A stretch of 64,000 nucleotides of DNA, taken from Phycisphaerales bacterium. GTDB taxonomy: Bacteria > Planctomycetota > Phycisphaerae > Phycisphaerales > UBA1924. Shown here piece by piece: positions 52,295-60,635 of the stretch. Made by a program: the position numbers and the translations under genes. Position 1 is the first letter of the stretch, and the number at the start of each line of letters is the position of its first letter. The stretch lies in NCBI GenBank assembly GCA_029260515.1, contig JAJDDC010000095.1:62001-126000 (forward strand), given 5' to 3'. The notes under the pieces are model-generated. The model saw only the letters and a program-made list of their open reading frames with translations, did not search any database and had not been told where the DNA came from.

Positions 52295-53461
52295 ATGGCG
52301 GTAGATACGGATCCGACACTGGGCGACAGCCACGCCGGGCACGTCAACCTGGACCTGGCCGCGGTCGAGCAGAAGCACGACCCGCACGCGACGCGCTGGG
52401 GCGACTTCCTCAAGGCGACGATCAAGTTCGAGGCCTCCGACCTGATCATGAAGTCGGACCAGCAGCCCAAGATCCGCCTCAAGGGCAACCTGAAGGCGCT
52501 GGATGTGCCCGCGGTGACGGCCGCCGAGTTCATGCAGATCGCCAAGCACATCCTCAGCGAGGAGCAGTTCAAGGACCTGCACAAGTTCGGCTCGGTGGAC
52601 TTCGCGTACAACTACTCCGAGAAGAACCGCTTCCGCGTCAACCTCTTCCAGGCCCGGGGCAAGCTCTCGGTCGCGGCGCGGAATATCACCAGCAACATCC
52701 TGCCCTTCGAGGGCCTGCACCTGCCCGAGATCATGTCGGACATCGCGATGCAGCCCCAGGGCATCGTGCTGCTGTGCGGCGTGACCGGCTCGGGCAAGTC
52801 CACCACCATCGCCTCCATGCTCGACTACGTGAACGCCCGCAAGAGCGTCCACATCGTCACCATCGAGGACCCCATCGAGTACATCTTCGAGGACCGCAAG
52901 GCGACCATCAACCAGCGCGAGATCGGCATCGACTGCCTCGACTTCAAGATCGCGCTGCGGGCCCTCGTCCGCGAGAACCCTGACATCGTGCTCGTCGGCG
53001 AGATGCGCGACCAGGAGACGTTCGAGGCCGCCCTCCACGCCGCCGAGACCGGCCACCTCGTCTACGGCACCATCCACGCCTCGAGCACGACGCAGACGTT
53101 CAGCCGCATCTACGGCCTCTTCCCCCAGGAGGAGGTCGAGCAGGTCCGCAAGATCCTCGCGTACCAGATGCGGGCCTTCGTCTACCAGAAGCTCCTGCCG
53201 ACCCTGCACGAGAAGATCCACCGCATCCCCGCGCTCGAGATCCTGATCAACAACGGCGTGATCCGCAAGTTCATCCTCGAGGAGCGCGAGGGCGAGATCC
53301 GCGACGTGCTCAACTCCATCGAGGCACGCCAGGTGGGCATGATCGACTTCAACGACTCGCTCGTCCGCCTCGTCGAGGAGGAGTACATCCATATGCGTGT
53401 CGCCCAGGAGAACTCGCCCAACGTCGACGACCTGATGATGAAGCTCAAGAAGCTCAAGTGA
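52295..53461 (+). CDS. PilT-like twitching ATPase
   Basis: The 388-residue protein has the type IV pilus retraction ATPase layout: an N-terminal PAS-like domain with FEASDLIMKSDQQPKIRLKG, Walker A GVTGSGKST (162-170), the Asp box IEDPIEY, Walker B IVLVGEMRDQETFEAAL and the His box TIHASSTTQT. All catalytic motifs look intact. The segment EILINNGVIRKFILE corresponds to the PilT C-terminal region. The ATG at 52295 follows GAGGAAGG; a TAGGAT box at 52198-52203 may be its promoter. The next two genes on the same strand are a GspE-like protein and a CvpA-like protein. Confidence 0.92.
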   Translation: MAVDTDPTLGDSHAGHVNLDLAAVEQKHDPHATRWGDFLKATIKFEASDLIMKSDQQPKIRLKGNLKALDVPAVTAAEFMQIAKHILSEEQFKDLHKFGSVDFAYNYSEKNRFRVNLFQARGKLSVAARNITSNILPFEGLHLPEIMSDIAMQPQGIVLLCGVTGSGKSTTIASMLDYVNARKSVHIVTIEDPIEYIFEDRKATINQREIGIDCLDFKIALRALVRENPDIVLVGEMRDQETFEAALHAAETGHLVYGTIHASSTTQTFSRIYGLFPQEEVEQVRKILAYQMRAFVYQKLLPTLHEKIHRIPALEILINNGVIRKFILEEREGEIRDVLNSIEARQVGMIDFNDSLVRLVEEEYIHMRVAQENSPNVDDLMMKLKKLK

Positions 53462-53576
53462 CGCCCCCCACCACGCCGGCGGGTGCGGCCGGCGGCGGGT
53501 CGAACGCACACGACGGGGCCCGTATGCTCTGCATTCCTGCCCCGGCCACCCCACGACCCTTCCAGGAACCAGACCG

Positions 53577-55340
53577 GTGATCAACCCCGACCCCGTCATG
53601 GCCCTGTCCACGCTCGCGCAGCTCGACCCCGCCGTCCTCGCCCAGTCGCCCCACGTGCTGGTCTCGTGGTGGAAACCTGTGCTGATCCTTGCGCCGGTGG
53701 TCGCCTGGGCCTGGATGGTGTCCTCGGTCTTCGACAAGCACGCCGCCCGATTCTTCCTGGGGCCGGAGAAGTGGAACGCGATCCACCTGGCCTTCGGCGT
53801 CGTGGGTGTCGGCGCGGCGCTGCTCATGCCCCTGCCGGGCATCGCGGGCTTCCTCGTGGGCTACCTCATCCTGATCGTGCTGCTCGCCGCCGACGTCCTG
53901 TTGTTCGTCGGTCTGACCAACAAGGACGAGCGCGTCCCCGAGAAGCACCACCTGCGTCTCGACTTCTCGAGCTTCGCGGAAGCCAAGCTCGCGCGGTCCG
54001 AGGCCAAGCAGCAGGCGACCGTCCAGCTCGAGATCAAGGGCCCGTCGGGCCTGCTGATCCGCGCGCCGCAGAAGGACTCGCCCGAGTACGAGATCCGGGC
54101 GGCGGCAGAGCAGATCTTCATCAAGTCCCGGCAGGCCCGAGCGTCGCAGGTGGACTTCGCGCCCGCGGGCGAGGGCACGTACGCCGCCTCGTACCTGATC
54201 GACGGCGTCCGCCAGGCGGGCGACGCCATCCCCACCCCGGACGCGCTCAAGCTCATCGACTTCTGGAAGGGCAGTGCCGAGCTGGATCTCAAGGACCGCA
54301 GGCGCAAGCTCACCAACACCGTCGAGGTCGGGTCCGGCGCCGAGCATACGGGTGTCAAGATCGTCACCTCCGGCTCGCAGTCGGGCATGCGCCTGACGAT
54401 GACGTTCGATCCGGACAAGGCCGTCCGGTTCGACATCGACGACCTGGGCCTGCTGGGCCCGCAGCTCGACTCGGTGCGGACGCTGGGCAAGCAGGAGGGC
54501 GGGATCGTCCTCGTCGCCGCCCCGTCCGACCACGGGCGCACCTCGACGATGTACGCGCTGCTCCGCATGCACGACGCGTACACCGAGAACGTGCAGACGA
54601 TCGAGCTGGAGATCGAGGACCGGATGGAGGGAGCCCGCCAGCTCCAGTTCGAGCCCAAGGAGGACGGACCGGACTACGCGACGACCGTCCGCTCGGTGCT
54701 CCGGCGCGATCCCGACGTCGTTGGCATCATGGAACTGCCCGACGTGGAGACCGCGAAGGAGATCTCCAAGTGCGACAAGGCCCGCTCGCGGGTCTACGTC
54801 TCGATGAAGGCCGAGGGCGCGCTGGCCGCGGCGCAGCTCTGGGTCAAGGCGGTCGGCGACGCGAACGGCGCGTCCGACGGGTTGACCGGGCTGATCGCAC
54901 AGAAGCTCGTCCGCCGCCTGTGCGAGAACTGCCGCGTGCCCTACCAGCCCCCGCCCGAGATCCTCAAGAAGCTCGGGCTGCCCGCGGACAAGATCAAGCA
55001 GCTCCACAAGAAGGGCGGGCAGGTGCTCATCCGCAACAAGCCCGAGATCTGCCCCGCGTGCCAGGGCCTGGGGTACGTCGGACAGATCGGCGTCTACGAG
55101 GTATACGAGCTCGACGACGACATGCGCGCCGCGGTCACGAAGCAGGACTGGGCGGGCCTCCGCAACGCGCTGCGCAAGACACAGCGCCCGTCCATCCAGC
55201 AGGCCGCCCTCCGACGGGCGGTCGAGGGCGTGACGAGCATCGAGGAGGTCATGCGCGTGACCGCCGCGTCGCCCTCGCGGCCCAGCTCCGGCAAAAAAAA
55301 AGTAGCCCGCCCCGCCCCGGCCCAGCCGGCGGCTGACTGA
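53577..55340 (+). CDS. membrane-tethered GspE/PilB-like protein with eroded ATPase motifs
   Basis: The 587-residue protein begins with three predicted membrane segments (about 33-50, 68-90 and 92-112), followed by a GspE/PilB-like N1 domain (ERR-like DRRRKLTN at 240-247) and a RecA-like domain. Walker A reads APSDHGRTST, with Arg321 in place of Lys; the Asp box reads LEIEDRME; Walker B reads VVGIMELPDVETA; the catalytic His box is lost. The zinc motif is kept (Cys449, Cys452, Cys492, Cys495) within the typical LVRRLCENCRVPY and CQGLGYVGQIGVYEV. I infer a membrane-anchored pseudo-ATPase. The start is a GTG at 53577 after AGGA. Confidence 0.8.
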   Translation: MINPDPVMALSTLAQLDPAVLAQSPHVLVSWWKPVLILAPVVAWAWMVSSVFDKHAARFFLGPEKWNAIHLAFGVVGVGAALLMPLPGIAGFLVGYLILIVLLAADVLLFVGLTNKDERVPEKHHLRLDFSSFAEAKLARSEAKQQATVQLEIKGPSGLLIRAPQKDSPEYEIRAAAEQIFIKSRQARASQVDFAPAGEGTYAASYLIDGVRQAGDAIPTPDALKLIDFWKGSAELDLKDRRRKLTNTVEVGSGAEHTGVKIVTSGSQSGMRLTMTFDPDKAVRFDIDDLGLLGPQLDSVRTLGKQEGGIVLVAAPSDHGRTSTMYALLRMHDAYTENVQTIELEIEDRMEGARQLQFEPKEDGPDYATTVRSVLRRDPDVVGIMELPDVETAKEISKCDKARSRVYVSMKAEGALAAAQLWVKAVGDANGASDGLTGLIAQKLVRRLCENCRVPYQPPPEILKKLGLPADKIKQLHKKGGQVLIRNKPEICPACQGLGYVGQIGVYEVYELDDDMRAAVTKQDWAGLRNALRKTQRPSIQQAALRRAVEGVTSIEEVMRVTAASPSRPSSGKKKVARPAPAQPAAD

Positions 55341-55393
55341 GCCACCCCGCACGACCCGGCGCCGGACTCGGCGCCGCGCACGGGAGGATCCCC

Positions 55394-57253
55394 ATGCTGA
55401 TCGTCTTCAACCTGATCGTGATCCTGCTCACCCTGGGCATCGCGTATCTCTGGTCCACCCGGGGGCTGTTCAGCGCGTTCCTGCACCTGCTGTGCACGAT
55501 CGTCGCCGGCGCCATCGCCTTCGCGCTCTGGGAACCCCTGGCATACATGCTCCTCGACATGCTGCCGACGAGCGGCTTCCTCCGCTTCCTCCAGGGCCTG
55601 AGCTGGTCGATCGCGCTGCTCGTCCCGTTCATCCTCTCGCTCATCATCCTCCGCGTCGTCGTGGACAAGGTCGCCAGCAACAACACCAAGCAGCTCGCGA
55701 TCGTTGACCTCGTCGGCGGCGGCGCGTGCGGGCTCATCGCCTCGTGCATCGCGATGGGTTTCCTCGTCCTGGGCGTCTCGTACGCCCGCCTGAGCGTCGG
55801 CCTCACCGGGTACAAGCCCATCTGGTACTCCTCGGACAAGGGCGCCGACGGGGGCAGCCTCGTCCGCACCGGCGGCCTCTGGCTCCCCGTTGATCGCATC
55901 ACCGCGGGCGTCTACCACCGCCTCTCGGGCACCACCCTCGCGACCGGCGAACCCCTGGCCAAGTGGCACCCGGACCTCGAGCTCGCGGGCTTCGCCGCCC
56001 GCATCTCGCCCGGCGACGGCCAGGCCCGAAATGTCCTGACCAGCGACGACTTCAAGGTCCTCCGCGCGTACACCGTCGGCAACACACAGGCCGGCTCGCC
56101 CGTGTCCGACCTGCTCGCCTACGAGACCGGCGGCCAGACCATCAGCCAGCCGTACGCCAACTCCTCGGGCGACAACGTCGCGAGTGGGTACATGGCCGGC
56201 TACGTCGTCGAGTTCGCCCCGGGCGCCAAGGAGGACTCCAAGGGCGGGCAGCTCATCGTCTCCAACGGCCAGGCCGCCCTGCTGTGCGCCCGCGCCGGCG
56301 CGGACGCCGACCCCACCGACACCATCGCCGTCTACCCCGTCGCGGTCATCAGCCAGGCGCGGGCAGAGGACGGCGACCTGTTCGGTCGCTGGCGGTTCGA
56401 CGCAGAGGAGGTCTTCATCGCCTCCGTCGGCGGCGCCTCGGTCGTCCGCATGTCCTTCGAGTTCATCGTGCCGAAGGACTACGAGCCGATCGCGCTGCGG
56501 ATCAAGAACACCCGCCTCGAGCTCGACGACGCGCCCCAGGCGACCAAGCCAAAGGCCTACACCACCGTCCGCCAGCGTGACAACGCGATCGAGACCGGGT
56601 CGCTGATCTCGGGCGGCGCCGAGGTCCTGTTCGACGAGAGCGAGGTTGTCGTCATCGACGGCTCGGCGCTCGGGCGCAGCCTCGGGCGAGACCCGCAGCC
56701 CCCGGGCGTCGCTGTCTCCAACTTCCTGGGCTTCACGCTCACCCGCCAGACCGCGCGGCGTGGGCTCGTCATCGAGGAGCAGGGGCGCGCCAACGCCGTC
56801 GTGGGCGGCGAGGGCTGCTTCTCGAGCCAGGAGCTCCAGCAGGGCCGCCAGACCCGCGAGCGAACATTCCGCGTCGACCGCTTCGGCTCGGCCAGCGACA
56901 CCGAACTTATCCAGGTCGTCGCCGACCAGGAGTCCATGCCCGCGAGCTTCCTGGGACCGATCATGCGCACGATGGACACCGACCAGCCCATCCGCCTGGT
57001 CGATTCGGACGGGAACATGTACGACGCCGTCGGGTACGTCTACGAGGACGGCGACGGCGTGTGCGTCCGCCTCACCCCCCCCAACCCGCTGGACGGCTCC
57101 GGTGACATCCCCAAGACCATGTCCAGCGCCCGCACGGACCAGAAGCTCCGCCTGCTCTTCCTGGTGAGCAAGGGCGTCGAGATCCAGTATTACACGGTCG
57201 GCGACAAGGCGCTGATGAAGTTCGACCCGCCGCTGGTCGCCAAGTCGAACTAG
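55394..57253 (+). CDS. CvpA-like membrane protein with large extracytoplasmic domain
   Basis: The 619-residue protein has four N-terminal membrane helices in the CvpA pattern (the last is AIVDLVGGGACGLIASCIAM) and then about 480 residues of soluble domain. The soluble part is beta-rich (VVEFAPGAKED, VRMSFEFIVPKDYEPIALRI, RIKNTRLELDD) and I recognise no family in it. GGGAGGATCCCC precedes the ATG. It lies 53 bases after the GspE-like gene and is probably in the same transcript. CvpA proteins are involved in colicin V production and envelope stress in other bacteria; the large extra domain makes the role here uncertain. Confidence 0.75.
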   Translation: MLIVFNLIVILLTLGIAYLWSTRGLFSAFLHLLCTIVAGAIAFALWEPLAYMLLDMLPTSGFLRFLQGLSWSIALLVPFILSLIILRVVVDKVASNNTKQLAIVDLVGGGACGLIASCIAMGFLVLGVSYARLSVGLTGYKPIWYSSDKGADGGSLVRTGGLWLPVDRITAGVYHRLSGTTLATGEPLAKWHPDLELAGFAARISPGDGQARNVLTSDDFKVLRAYTVGNTQAGSPVSDLLAYETGGQTISQPYANSSGDNVASGYMAGYVVEFAPGAKEDSKGGQLIVSNGQAALLCARAGADADPTDTIAVYPVAVISQARAEDGDLFGRWRFDAEEVFIASVGGASVVRMSFEFIVPKDYEPIALRIKNTRLELDDAPQATKPKAYTTVRQRDNAIETGSLISGGAEVLFDESEVVVIDGSALGRSLGRDPQPPGVAVSNFLGFTLTRQTARRGLVIEEQGRANAVVGGEGCFSSQELQQGRQTRERTFRVDRFGSASDTELIQVVADQESMPASFLGPIMRTMDTDQPIRLVDSDGNMYDAVGYVYEDGDGVCVRLTPPNPLDGSGDIPKTMSSARTDQKLRLLFLVSKGVEIQYYTVGDKALMKFDPPLVAKSN

Positions 57254-57299
57254 CCCGTCCCCGGGACACCTGATCGCACGAGCGCCGCGCGTCGTCCGA

Positions 57300-57896
57300 T
57301 CAGGCGTCGGACGCGCCGGCCTGGGCCTTCTGGGCGCCAGCCTCGGCGTCGGCGCCCTGCCCCTTGCGTGCCGGCTTCTTGACGATTAGCTCGCCCTCGT
57401 TGTCGAACTCCATCTCCTCGCGCTCGTCTTCTTCGAGCTCGCGGTCGGGCACGACGTGAAGGCGGATCGACGCCTCGAGGTCCGAGTCGAACTTGACCGA
57501 CACCTCGTAGTTGTCCATGCGCTTGATCGTGTGCGCCAGGCGGACCTCGCGGGCCTTGACCCCGAAGCCCAGCTCGGTCAGCCCGTCGGCGATGTCCTGC
57601 TGCGTCACCGAGCCGTACAGCAGGCCCTGGTCGTTGCACGCCCGGGCCATCGTGATGTCCAGCCCGTCGAGCTTGCTGATCATCGCCTCACGCTGCTTGC
57701 GCAGCTCGCCCAGATCCTTCTCGGCCTGCTTGCGCTTTTCGGCGAGCTGGCCCAGCAGGTCGTCGCTCGGCGTCGTCGCCAGGCCGCGGGGGAGCAGGAA
57801 GTTGCGGGCGTACCCGATGCGCACGCTGACGACGTCCCCGACGATGCCGAGGTTGTCCACGTTCTCGGTGAGCAGCAGCTTGATGTTGCGGGCCAT
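57300..57896 (-). CDS. rplI: 50S ribosomal protein L9
   Basis: The 198-residue protein has the L9 N-terminal signature IKLLLTENVDNLGIVGDVV and VRIGYARNFLLPRGLA, a long connecting helix and the C-terminal domain (IADGLTELGFGVKAREV). A 50-residue acidic and Ala-rich tail follows, which is longer than usual. The ATG at 57896 has AAAGGAC about 6 bases upstream. It is the last gene of the minus-strand translation cluster, but without rpsR in front of it. Confidence 0.95.
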   Translation of the reverse strand: MARNIKLLLTENVDNLGIVGDVVSVRIGYARNFLLPRGLATTPSDDLLGQLAEKRKQAEKDLGELRKQREAMISKLDGLDITMARACNDQGLLYGSVTQQDIADGLTELGFGVKAREVRLAHTIKRMDNYEVSVKFDSDLEASIRLHVVPDRELEEDEREEMEFDNEGELIVKKPARKGQGADAEAGAQKAQAGASDA

Positions 57897-58042
57897 GACT
57901 GTCCTTTCGCTGTCCTGCCCGGGATCGCCCCTGAGATGGGGAGCCCGGGAGTTGAGGAGCCGTCCATCGCGGCCCCAACGATCCCACCGATCCGGGACAA
58001 CCCGGTCGGCGGGCTGGAAGGGTAGGCGCACTGTCTGTGGGT

Positions 58043-58097
58043 CCGGCGTCCTGCCGGCCTCTATGCCCGGAGATGTATGAGGCCGGCAGGACGCCGG
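58043..58097. repeat. 18-base inverted repeat between ssb and rplI
   Basis: CCGGCGTCCTGCCGGCCT (58043-58060) and its exact complement AGGCCGGCAGGACGCCGG (58080-58097) are separated by 19 bases. The stem extends further with one mismatch. It may be a transcription attenuator within the operon, an mRNA processing signal, or a member of a dispersed repeat family. Confidence 0.75.
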
Positions 58098-58113
58098 CCC
58101 CATGCATCAAAGA

Positions 58114-58563
58114 TCAGAACGGGATGTCGTCGTGGTCGATCGCGGGCTCGTCGGCGCCTGCGCCGACCGGGGCGCCGCGGGACCCGCCACGCGAGCCGCC
58201 GCCCCCACCGCCGCCGCCGTTGGCGTCACGCCCCCCGCCGACGAACTCGAAGTTGTCCACGACGACCTTGAGCTTGGAGCGCTTGTTGCCCTCCTTGTCC
58301 TGCCACTGATCGAGGCGGAGCTTGCCCTCGATGAACGCGGGGCTCCCCTTGGACAGGTACTTGGCGAACGCCTCGGCACGTGCGCCGAAGATCTCGCAGT
58401 CGATGAAGTTCGCCCGCTCCTGCCACTCGCCGTCCTTGGACTTGAACCGCTCGTTGACGGCGAGCCCGAAGCTGCCCACGCTCATCCCGCTGGGCAGCGA
58501 CCGCATCTCCACGTCGCGGGTCAGGTTGCCCATCAGGAACACCTTGTTGACGTTGCCGGCCAT
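58114..58563 (-). CDS. ssb: single-stranded DNA-binding protein
   Basis: The 149-residue protein has the OB fold (NKVFLMGNLTRDVEMRSLPS, FIDCEIFGARAEAFAKYL, FIEGKLRLDQWQDKEG), a Gly-rich linker and the acidic tip DHDDIPF that binds partner proteins. GAGGAGG is about 6 bases before the ATG. It follows rpsF by 92 bases. The protein coats single-stranded DNA in replication and repair. Confidence 0.96.
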   Translation of the reverse strand: MAGNVNKVFLMGNLTRDVEMRSLPSGMSVGSFGLAVNERFKSKDGEWQERANFIDCEIFGARAEAFAKYLSKGSPAFIEGKLRLDQWQDKEGNKRSKLKVVVDNFEFVGGGRDANGGGGGGGGSRGGSRGAPVGAGADEPAIDHDDIPF

Positions 58564-58655
58564 GTCGCCTCCTCAGTGAATCGCGGGCTCCGCCCGCAGT
58601 CCGGAACAATGCCCCGAGCAGAATCCTACCCGGGCCTCCCCCCACCCGGCGCCGA

Positions 58656-59213
58656 TCAGTTCTCTGGATCGTCCGAGCCGCCTGCGTCGGCCGTCTCGCC
58701 AGTGCCCTTGGCCTCCGCCTTGGCCTCGGGCTCGCCCTCGGGCTCGGCGCCGCCCTCGGCATCGCCCTTCGCCTCGGGCTCGTCCTGGACAGGGGCGCCG
58801 ACGCTGATCGTCGAACGCTTCTCCTCGGCGCTCTCGCCCTGCTCGGCCCGGAGCTTGGCCTCCGCCGCCAGCTCGTCGCGCTTGTCGTGCGACTTCATCT
58901 CCTCCTCCGTGAGGTGGTCGGCCTTGGTGATGAGCACCCGCATGATCTTCTCGGAGATCACCACGTCGCGCTCGATCTTCGCCGGCCCGTCGCCCGTCAT
59001 CTCGACGTACGCGAGGAAGTACACCCCCCGCTTCTGCTTCTCGATGGGGAACGCCAGGCGGCGCTCGTCCCACTTGCGCATCGAGACCACGTCGCCCTCG
59101 GCCCGCGCGAGGACCTCGTTGATGTGCTCGACGAGCGACGACAGGCTCGCCGCCTCGCCCTGGTTCACGAGGAACATCACCTCGTACACGGTCTTGGTCG
59201 CTGTCTGGGTCAT
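58656..59213 (-). CDS. rpsF: 30S ribosomal protein S6
   Basis: The 185-residue protein has the S6 core in its first 110 residues (YEVMFLVNQGEAASLSSLV, VVSMRKWDERRLAFPIEKQ, GVYFLAYVEMTG) and then an Ala/Glu/Gly-rich tail of about 70 residues with several TGETAD-like blocks. The tail is long compared with most S6 proteins. GGAG is 8 bases before the ATG. The gene order pth-rpsF-ssb is as usual, but S18 (rpsR), its binding partner, is not next to it. Confidence 0.94.
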   Translation of the reverse strand: MTQTATKTVYEVMFLVNQGEAASLSSLVEHINEVLARAEGDVVSMRKWDERRLAFPIEKQKRGVYFLAYVEMTGDGPAKIERDVVISEKIMRVLITKADHLTEEEMKSHDKRDELAAEAKLRAEQGESAEEKRSTISVGAPVQDEPEAKGDAEGGAEPEGEPEAKAEAKGTGETADAGGSDDPEN

Positions 59214-59231
59214 GCTGTTTTCTCCGCTTCG

Positions 59232-59873
59232 TTATCCGCCGCTCGCGTTGTCGGCGTCCTTGTGTGCTTCGTCGTCCGCCCCCTCGTCGCGTCGCGGCTG
59301 GGGGATCTTCTTGTTGAACCTGTTCATCGCGGCGCCGAGCCCTTCGCCCAGCGCCAGCTCCACCGCGTCCGCCGCCGACTTCACCGACCGCGCGACGTCG
59401 TCACGCTCCTCGCTCATAAACCGCGAGAGGACCCAGTCGGCCAGGACCATCACGGGCGGGACCGCGCCCACCCCGATCCGCACCCGCGGGTAGTCCGCCC
59501 CGCCCAGCGCCCGGTCCAGGTCCGACAGGCCGTTGTGCCCGCCCGAACCCCCGCGCTCGCGGACGCGGACCTCGCCAACCGGCAGGGCGACGTCGTCCAC
59601 GAGCACGATCATGTCCGTGCCCGGCTCGAGCTTGTAGAACCGGACCGCCTCGCCGACGGCCAGCCCCGAGCGGTTCATGTACGTGGTCGGCTTCATCAGC
59701 AGGCACTTCTCGCCCGAGATGTGTGCGTCGAGCAGGGCGGCGTGGAACTTGGACCGGGGGACCGCCCCCGCGCCGTGACGCCGGGCCAGCTCGTCGAGCG
59801 CCATCCACCCGGCGTTGTGCCGGGTGCGCTCGTACTCGAGCCCGGGGTTTCCAAGTCCAACGATCAGCTTCAC
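59232..59873 (-). CDS. pth: peptidyl-tRNA hydrolase
   Basis: The 213-residue enzyme releases tRNA from peptidyl-tRNA that drops off the ribosome. The N-terminus LIVGLGNPGLEYERTRHNAG contains the catalytic His; MKPTTYMNRSGLAV, DDVALPVG and GSGGHNGLSDL are the other conserved blocks. The tail of about 25 residues is charged. It starts with a GTG at 59873, preceded by GAGGG. It is followed by rpsF after 18 bases, with rplY upstream. Confidence 0.95.
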   Translation of the reverse strand: MKLIVGLGNPGLEYERTRHNAGWMALDELARRHGAGAVPRSKFHAALLDAHISGEKCLLMKPTTYMNRSGLAVGEAVRFYKLEPGTDMIVLVDDVALPVGEVRVRERGGSGGHNGLSDLDRALGGADYPRVRIGVGAVPPVMVLADWVLSRFMSEERDDVARSVKSAADAVELALGEGLGAAMNRFNKKIPQPRRDEGADDEAHKDADNASGG

Positions 59874-59902
59874 GCCGTTGCCCTCGACACGTCTCGCGCG
59901 CC

Positions 59903-60574
59903 TCAGTCCTCCTTCTTCTCGTCCTCGTCCTCGTCGTCCTTCTTCTCGCCGATGACCGCGGGCTCGGCGCCATCGACACCGACCTCGACCGCCTCGGCGT
60001 CGTCCTCTTCCTCGGCCTTGATGCTGATCTGCGCCACCACCGTGTCCTCGTCGGTCAGCAGCTTCATCGTCTCAAGGGGCAGGGGCACCTCCGAGGCGTG
60101 CAACGCGTCGCCCACGTCCATCCCCGACACGTCCAGCTCGATGAAATCGGGCAGGTTCGAGACCATGACGTTGAGCTCCAGCTCGCTCGTCGGGTGCATC
60201 ATGACCGCGCCCGCCTTCTTGAGCCCCTTCGCGTCGCCCACGAAGTGGATGGGCACCGTCACGTCCACGCGGTCGGTCAGCTCCACCCGCGTGAGGTCCG
60301 CGTGGACCACGTTGGTGCCCAGGTGGTCGTACTGCAGGTCCTTGAGCAAGACGTGCTGGGTCGCGTCGCCGCCGTCGAGCGAGAGGCCGAACACCTTCTC
60401 GCCCTTGCGGATGTGGACCAGCGCGTCGCGGGCGTCGAGCGTGATCGAGACCGGGTCCTTGCCCCGCCCGTAGACGACCGCGGGCAGGCCGCCGGCCTCG
60501 CGGATCCGCTTGCAGTACCGGCTGCCGGTCCGCTCGCGGACCTGGGCGCTCAGGGTTGGTGAGTCTTCGTGCAT
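59903..60574 (-). CDS. rplY: 50S ribosomal protein L25 (Ctc form)
   Basis: The 223-residue protein is the longer L25/Ctc form with a C-terminal TL5-like domain. The 5S rRNA-binding part includes RERTGSRYCKRIREAGGLPAV in sections and VSITLDARDALVHIRKGE. The C-terminal domain starts near DYLQYDHLGTNVVHADLTRV. It ends in an acidic Asp/Glu/Lys run. GGAGG lies 9 bases before the ATG. Next to prs and pth this is a common bacterial gene order. Confidence 0.94.
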   Translation of the reverse strand: MHEDSPTLSAQVRERTGSRYCKRIREAGGLPAVVYGRGKDPVSITLDARDALVHIRKGEKVFGLSLDGGDATQHVLLKDLQYDHLGTNVVHADLTRVELTDRVDVTVPIHFVGDAKGLKKAGAVMMHPTSELELNVMVSNLPDFIELDVSGMDVGDALHASEVPLPLETMKLLTDEDTVVAQISIKAEEEDDAEAVEVGVDGAEPAVIGEKKDDEDEDEKKED

Positions 60575-60635
60575 AATCCGTATCCTCCGAGCCCCGACGC
60601 GTTCGGCGCGGGGCGATTGCTGCGTTCTTCCAAAG

